Shown here: positions 15,655 to 17,168 of the stretch, piece after piece | How positions within the stretch are numbered: the stretch's first letter is position 1 | Layout: the number at the start of each line of letters is the position of its first letter | Origin: Fimenecus sp964614605 | Lineage (GTDB): Bacteria; Bacillota; Clostridia; Oscillospirales; Acutalibacteraceae | DNA length: 17,168 nt | Direction of reading: 5' to 3' | Assembly: GCA_964614605.1 (NCBI GenBank) | Contig: CAZTLU010000032.1 | Location: forward strand, 1 to 17,168 | Program-made: the position numbers and the translations under genes | Notes under the pieces: generated by a model | Databases searched by the model: none | What the model was told of the DNA's origin: nothing | Seen by the model: only the letters and a program-made list of their open reading frames with translations

Positions 15655-15683
15655 ATAATATCACAATAATTGTATAAAATCAA
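15655..15683 (-). promoter_or_regulatory. Sigma-A-type promoter of the rimP-nusA-infB operon
   Basis: On the minus strand TTGATT (-35, 15678-15683) and TATTAT (-10, 15655-15660) are separated by exactly 17 bases. The predicted start near 15648 gives a leader of about 100 bases before rimP. Confidence 0.7.
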
Positions 15684-15724
15684 GTGTTTTTTGCAAATTT
15701 ATATATTATAGTATACAAATCATT

Positions 15725-15746
15725 CAGCACTCATCACTCAGCACTC
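15725..15746. repeat. Short 14-base-period direct repeat
   Basis: CAGCACTC occurs at 15725-15732 and 15739-15746, within an ATTCAGCACTCATCACTCAG context. It lies just downstream of the small gene's stop and upstream of the rimP promoter. It is too short to assign a role. Confidence 0.45.
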
Positions 15747-15752
15747 CGTATT

Positions 15753-15944
15753 TTAAAGGTCGTCTGCATCCTGCTCGGGTACTTCAAAGCCTTGCGGATT
15801 GCCCGTGTAACTGCCTGTCACATCTGACGGGATTTCTTCTTCACTCAAGCCATTCCAAATTTCGCTGATTTCTTCATTCATTTTGCGCAATTTTCTTCTT
15901 GTGCGGGTGGCTTTTTCTTCGGGACTTTTCTTCTTAAAAAACAT
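15753..15944 (-). CDS. Small charged protein of unknown function
   Basis: A 63-residue protein with a very basic N-terminus (MFFKKKSPEEKATRTRRK), an acidic helix-like middle (NEEISEIWNGLSEEE), and a C-terminus containing GSYTGNP and ending PEQDADDL. There is no signal peptide or membrane segment. A strong RBS (GGAGGT, 6 bases before ATG) argues that it is translated. From memory, small clostridial proteins ending in a G-S-Y-T-G-x-P ... QDADDL pattern recur, but I know no function. It is transcribed divergently from the surface-protein gene at 16094 and upstream of, but separately from, the rimP operon. No convincing promoter or terminator of its own is visible. Confidence 0.75.
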   Translation of the reverse strand: MFFKKKSPEEKATRTRRKLRKMNEEISEIWNGLSEEEIPSDVTGSYTGNPQGFEVPEQDADDL

Positions 15945-16000
15945 AAATTCACCTCCGTGGCTATTATCTGCAATATATACGAAAAAATTTTAAAACGCGG

Positions 16001-16029
16001 TTGACTTTTTTTGGTTAATGTTGTATAAT
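16001..16029 (+). promoter_or_regulatory. Strong sigma-A-type promoter for the surface repeat protein
   Basis: TTGACT (-35, 16001-16006) and a perfect TATAAT (-10, 16024-16029) are separated by 17 bases. This is close to consensus and predicts high constitutive expression, with a leader of about 58 bases. Confidence 0.88.
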
Positions 16030-16093
16030 GAGCGAGAATAGAAGTGGAATGCTCTAGTTTTTTCTACTTTACGAACGAAAGGAAATGATTATT

Positions 16094-17080
16094 ATGAAAA
16101 AGATTCTTGCAGTTGTTCTTTCTCTTGCAATGATTCTCAGTATGACAGTTGTCGGCTTCGCAGCGGAAGTTCCCGCAACGGACGCAGGTGTAGATGCTTG
16201 GACAGCATACTATACAGAAATTTATTTAGATGAAACACTTGATGCAGATGCTAAAGCAGATGCTCTTATGAATGCTGATTTAATTCTTTCAAATCCTGCA
16301 GTAGCTATTGAGGCTATGGAAGCGGCGAGAGCAGTTGCGGCAGAAGCAGGTGTTGATGTTGATGAAGTTACTTTTGCTATGATGGATAAAATGGAAGAAG
16401 AGTATGGCATCAACATTGAAGATATGATGGGCGAAGATATCGATGGTGACGGTTATATCGGTGCTAACAAAAAGCCCGTTGACCCCACAGATGTTGAGGG
16501 CTGGACTGCATATTATGCAATTCTCCTTGGTGAAGCTTCAACAAATCCTACAGCAATGATTGACGTTGTTTCTGAAATCGGCGGTGACATTTTAAGTGGC
16601 GCAATCGATATGGATACATTCACATCTGTTTTACCCGAGGCTGCAGAAATCGTAGGCAATGATGTTGTTAACCAGATGATTTGGGGCGTTGAAGACCTTC
16701 TTCAGATGGATGTTAACTCAGACGGTTATGTTGGTAAGCCCGACGGTAGCATTGACGACGGTCAGCTTCCTGAAGAGGATGAAAACGATAGCAACAGCGG
16801 AAGCAGCTTTCTCAGCGGATTACTTGATACAGTTCTTGGTATTCTCGGTACAATCGGCGACTTGCTCTTCGGCGGTAGCAGCAGTGATGGAAGTACTTCT
16901 ACAGAGCCTAGCGATGACGACAACCTTTGGGGCGACGACGGCGATGTTTGGGGCGACGACGGCGACACATCAGCAATCCCCGACACCGGTGACACAACAG
17001 TATTTGCAGTTGCAGCAGTAGCACTTGCAGCAGGTGCAGCACTTGTTATGACAAGAAAAAAGAGCGAAGACGCTGAATAA
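16094..17080 (+). CDS. Secreted acidic two-repeat protein with Ca-loop motifs and sorting-type C-terminus
   Basis: A 328-residue protein. Residues 1-23 are a signal peptide (KKILAVVLSLAMILSM, cleavage after GFA). Two units follow, each beginning WTAYY (36-40 and 137-141), continuing with about 70 helix-forming residues, and ending in a calcium-loop-like motif, DIDGDGYIG (115-123) and DVNSDGYVG (206-214), reminiscent of one half of a dockerin or EF-hand. Next come an acidic linker, a Gly/Leu-rich hydrophobic segment (about 239-260), a tandem WGDDGD repeat (279-290), and IPDTG (295-299) with a hydrophobic helix and RKK at the end. The last resembles an LPXTG-like sortase signal. An upstream in-frame ATG (16085) is too close to AAAGGA (16078-16083); 16094 has 10-base spacing. 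Function is unknown; a wall-anchored, calcium-stabilised surface protein fits. Confidence 0.88.
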   Translation: MKKILAVVLSLAMILSMTVVGFAAEVPATDAGVDAWTAYYTEIYLDETLDADAKADALMNADLILSNPAVAIEAMEAARAVAAEAGVDVDEVTFAMMDKMEEEYGINIEDMMGEDIDGDGYIGANKKPVDPTDVEGWTAYYAILLGEASTNPTAMIDVVSEIGGDILSGAIDMDTFTSVLPEAAEIVGNDVVNQMIWGVEDLLQMDVNSDGYVGKPDGSIDDGQLPEEDENDSNSGSSFLSGLLDTVLGILGTIGDLLFGGSSSDGSTSTEPSDDDNLWGDDGDVWGDDGDTSAIPDTGDTTVFAVAAVALAAGAALVMTRKKSEDAE

Positions 17081-17110
17081 TTCTTTTACATAATTTCATA
17101 ATGATATTTT

Positions 17111-17147
17111 GACGGAAATTCTTAATTGAATTTCCGTCTTTTTTATT
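17111..17147 (+). terminator. Intrinsic terminator of the surface repeat protein gene
   Basis: A perfect 11-bp stem, GACGGAAATTC (17111-17121) with GAATTTCCGTC (17128-17138), closes a TTAATT loop and is followed by a run of Ts. It begins 30 bases after the stop codon. Confidence 0.93.
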
Positions 17148-17168
17148 GTTATATAAATTGGGGTTTGT

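Noticed and set aside
15549..15683. A 45-codon N-terminal extension of rimP
   Set aside because: It is not RimP-like, spans the promoter and leader hairpin, and the RBS sits before the internal ATG at 15548.

Overview
This window looks like chromosomal DNA from a Clostridia-type Firmicute, probably an Oscillospiraceae/Ruminococcaceae-like gut anaerobe. The evidence is the gene order rimP-nusA-ylxR-ylxQ-infB-rbfA-nrnA-truB-ribF, strong AGGAGG-type ribosome binding sites, sigma-A-like promoters, a C-terminal wall-sorting-like signal and the protein families themselves. The genus assignment is inference only.

Layout. (1) 1-2205 (+): the 3' three quarters of valS (valyl-tRNA synthetase), cut by the window edge and followed by a clear intrinsic terminator and a second palindrome. 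(2) 2290-2776: AT-rich DNA with no intact gene. It holds a well-initiated but broken reading frame that looks like a pseudogene remnant. (3) 2777-6616 (+): an AT-rich four-gene accessory cassette. It encodes a secreted chymotrypsin-fold (S1, streptogrisin/alpha-lytic-like) protease with a pro-domain, a lipoprotein resembling the PPIase and C-terminal chaperone parts of trigger factor, an ECF-type sigma factor, and a single-pass membrane protein translationally coupled to the sigma factor. A strong terminator closes the cassette. (4) 6767-15548 (-): a ten-gene convergent operon for transcription and translation factors: rimP, nusA, ylxR (rnpM), ylxQ, infB, rbfA, nrnA, truB, ribF, and an iron-dependent alcohol dehydrogenase at its distal end. 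Genes are tightly packed, mostly overlapping, with a recognisable promoter and hairpin-containing leader ahead of rimP. (5) 15753-15944 (-): a small charged protein of unknown function. (6) 16094-17080 (+): a secreted, acidic, two-repeat protein with calcium-loop-like motifs and a C-terminal IPDTG-type sorting signal, with its own promoter and terminator.

The most interesting region is the cassette at 2777-6616. The ectodomain of the sigma-linked membrane protein (about residues 40-140) resembles the pro-domain of the neighbouring protease (about residues 84-190) in motif order: a G-G-aromatic strand, a K-Y-S-aromatic helix motif, and an I-D-x-x-N-N strand. My inference is a signalling and secretion module. 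In it, a membrane protein carrying a propeptide-like domain senses or restrains the secreted protease and controls a dedicated sigma factor through its cytoplasmic tail, while a surface foldase lipoprotein helps the exported protease fold. The domain-level calls are supported by sequence. The circuit is a hypothesis.
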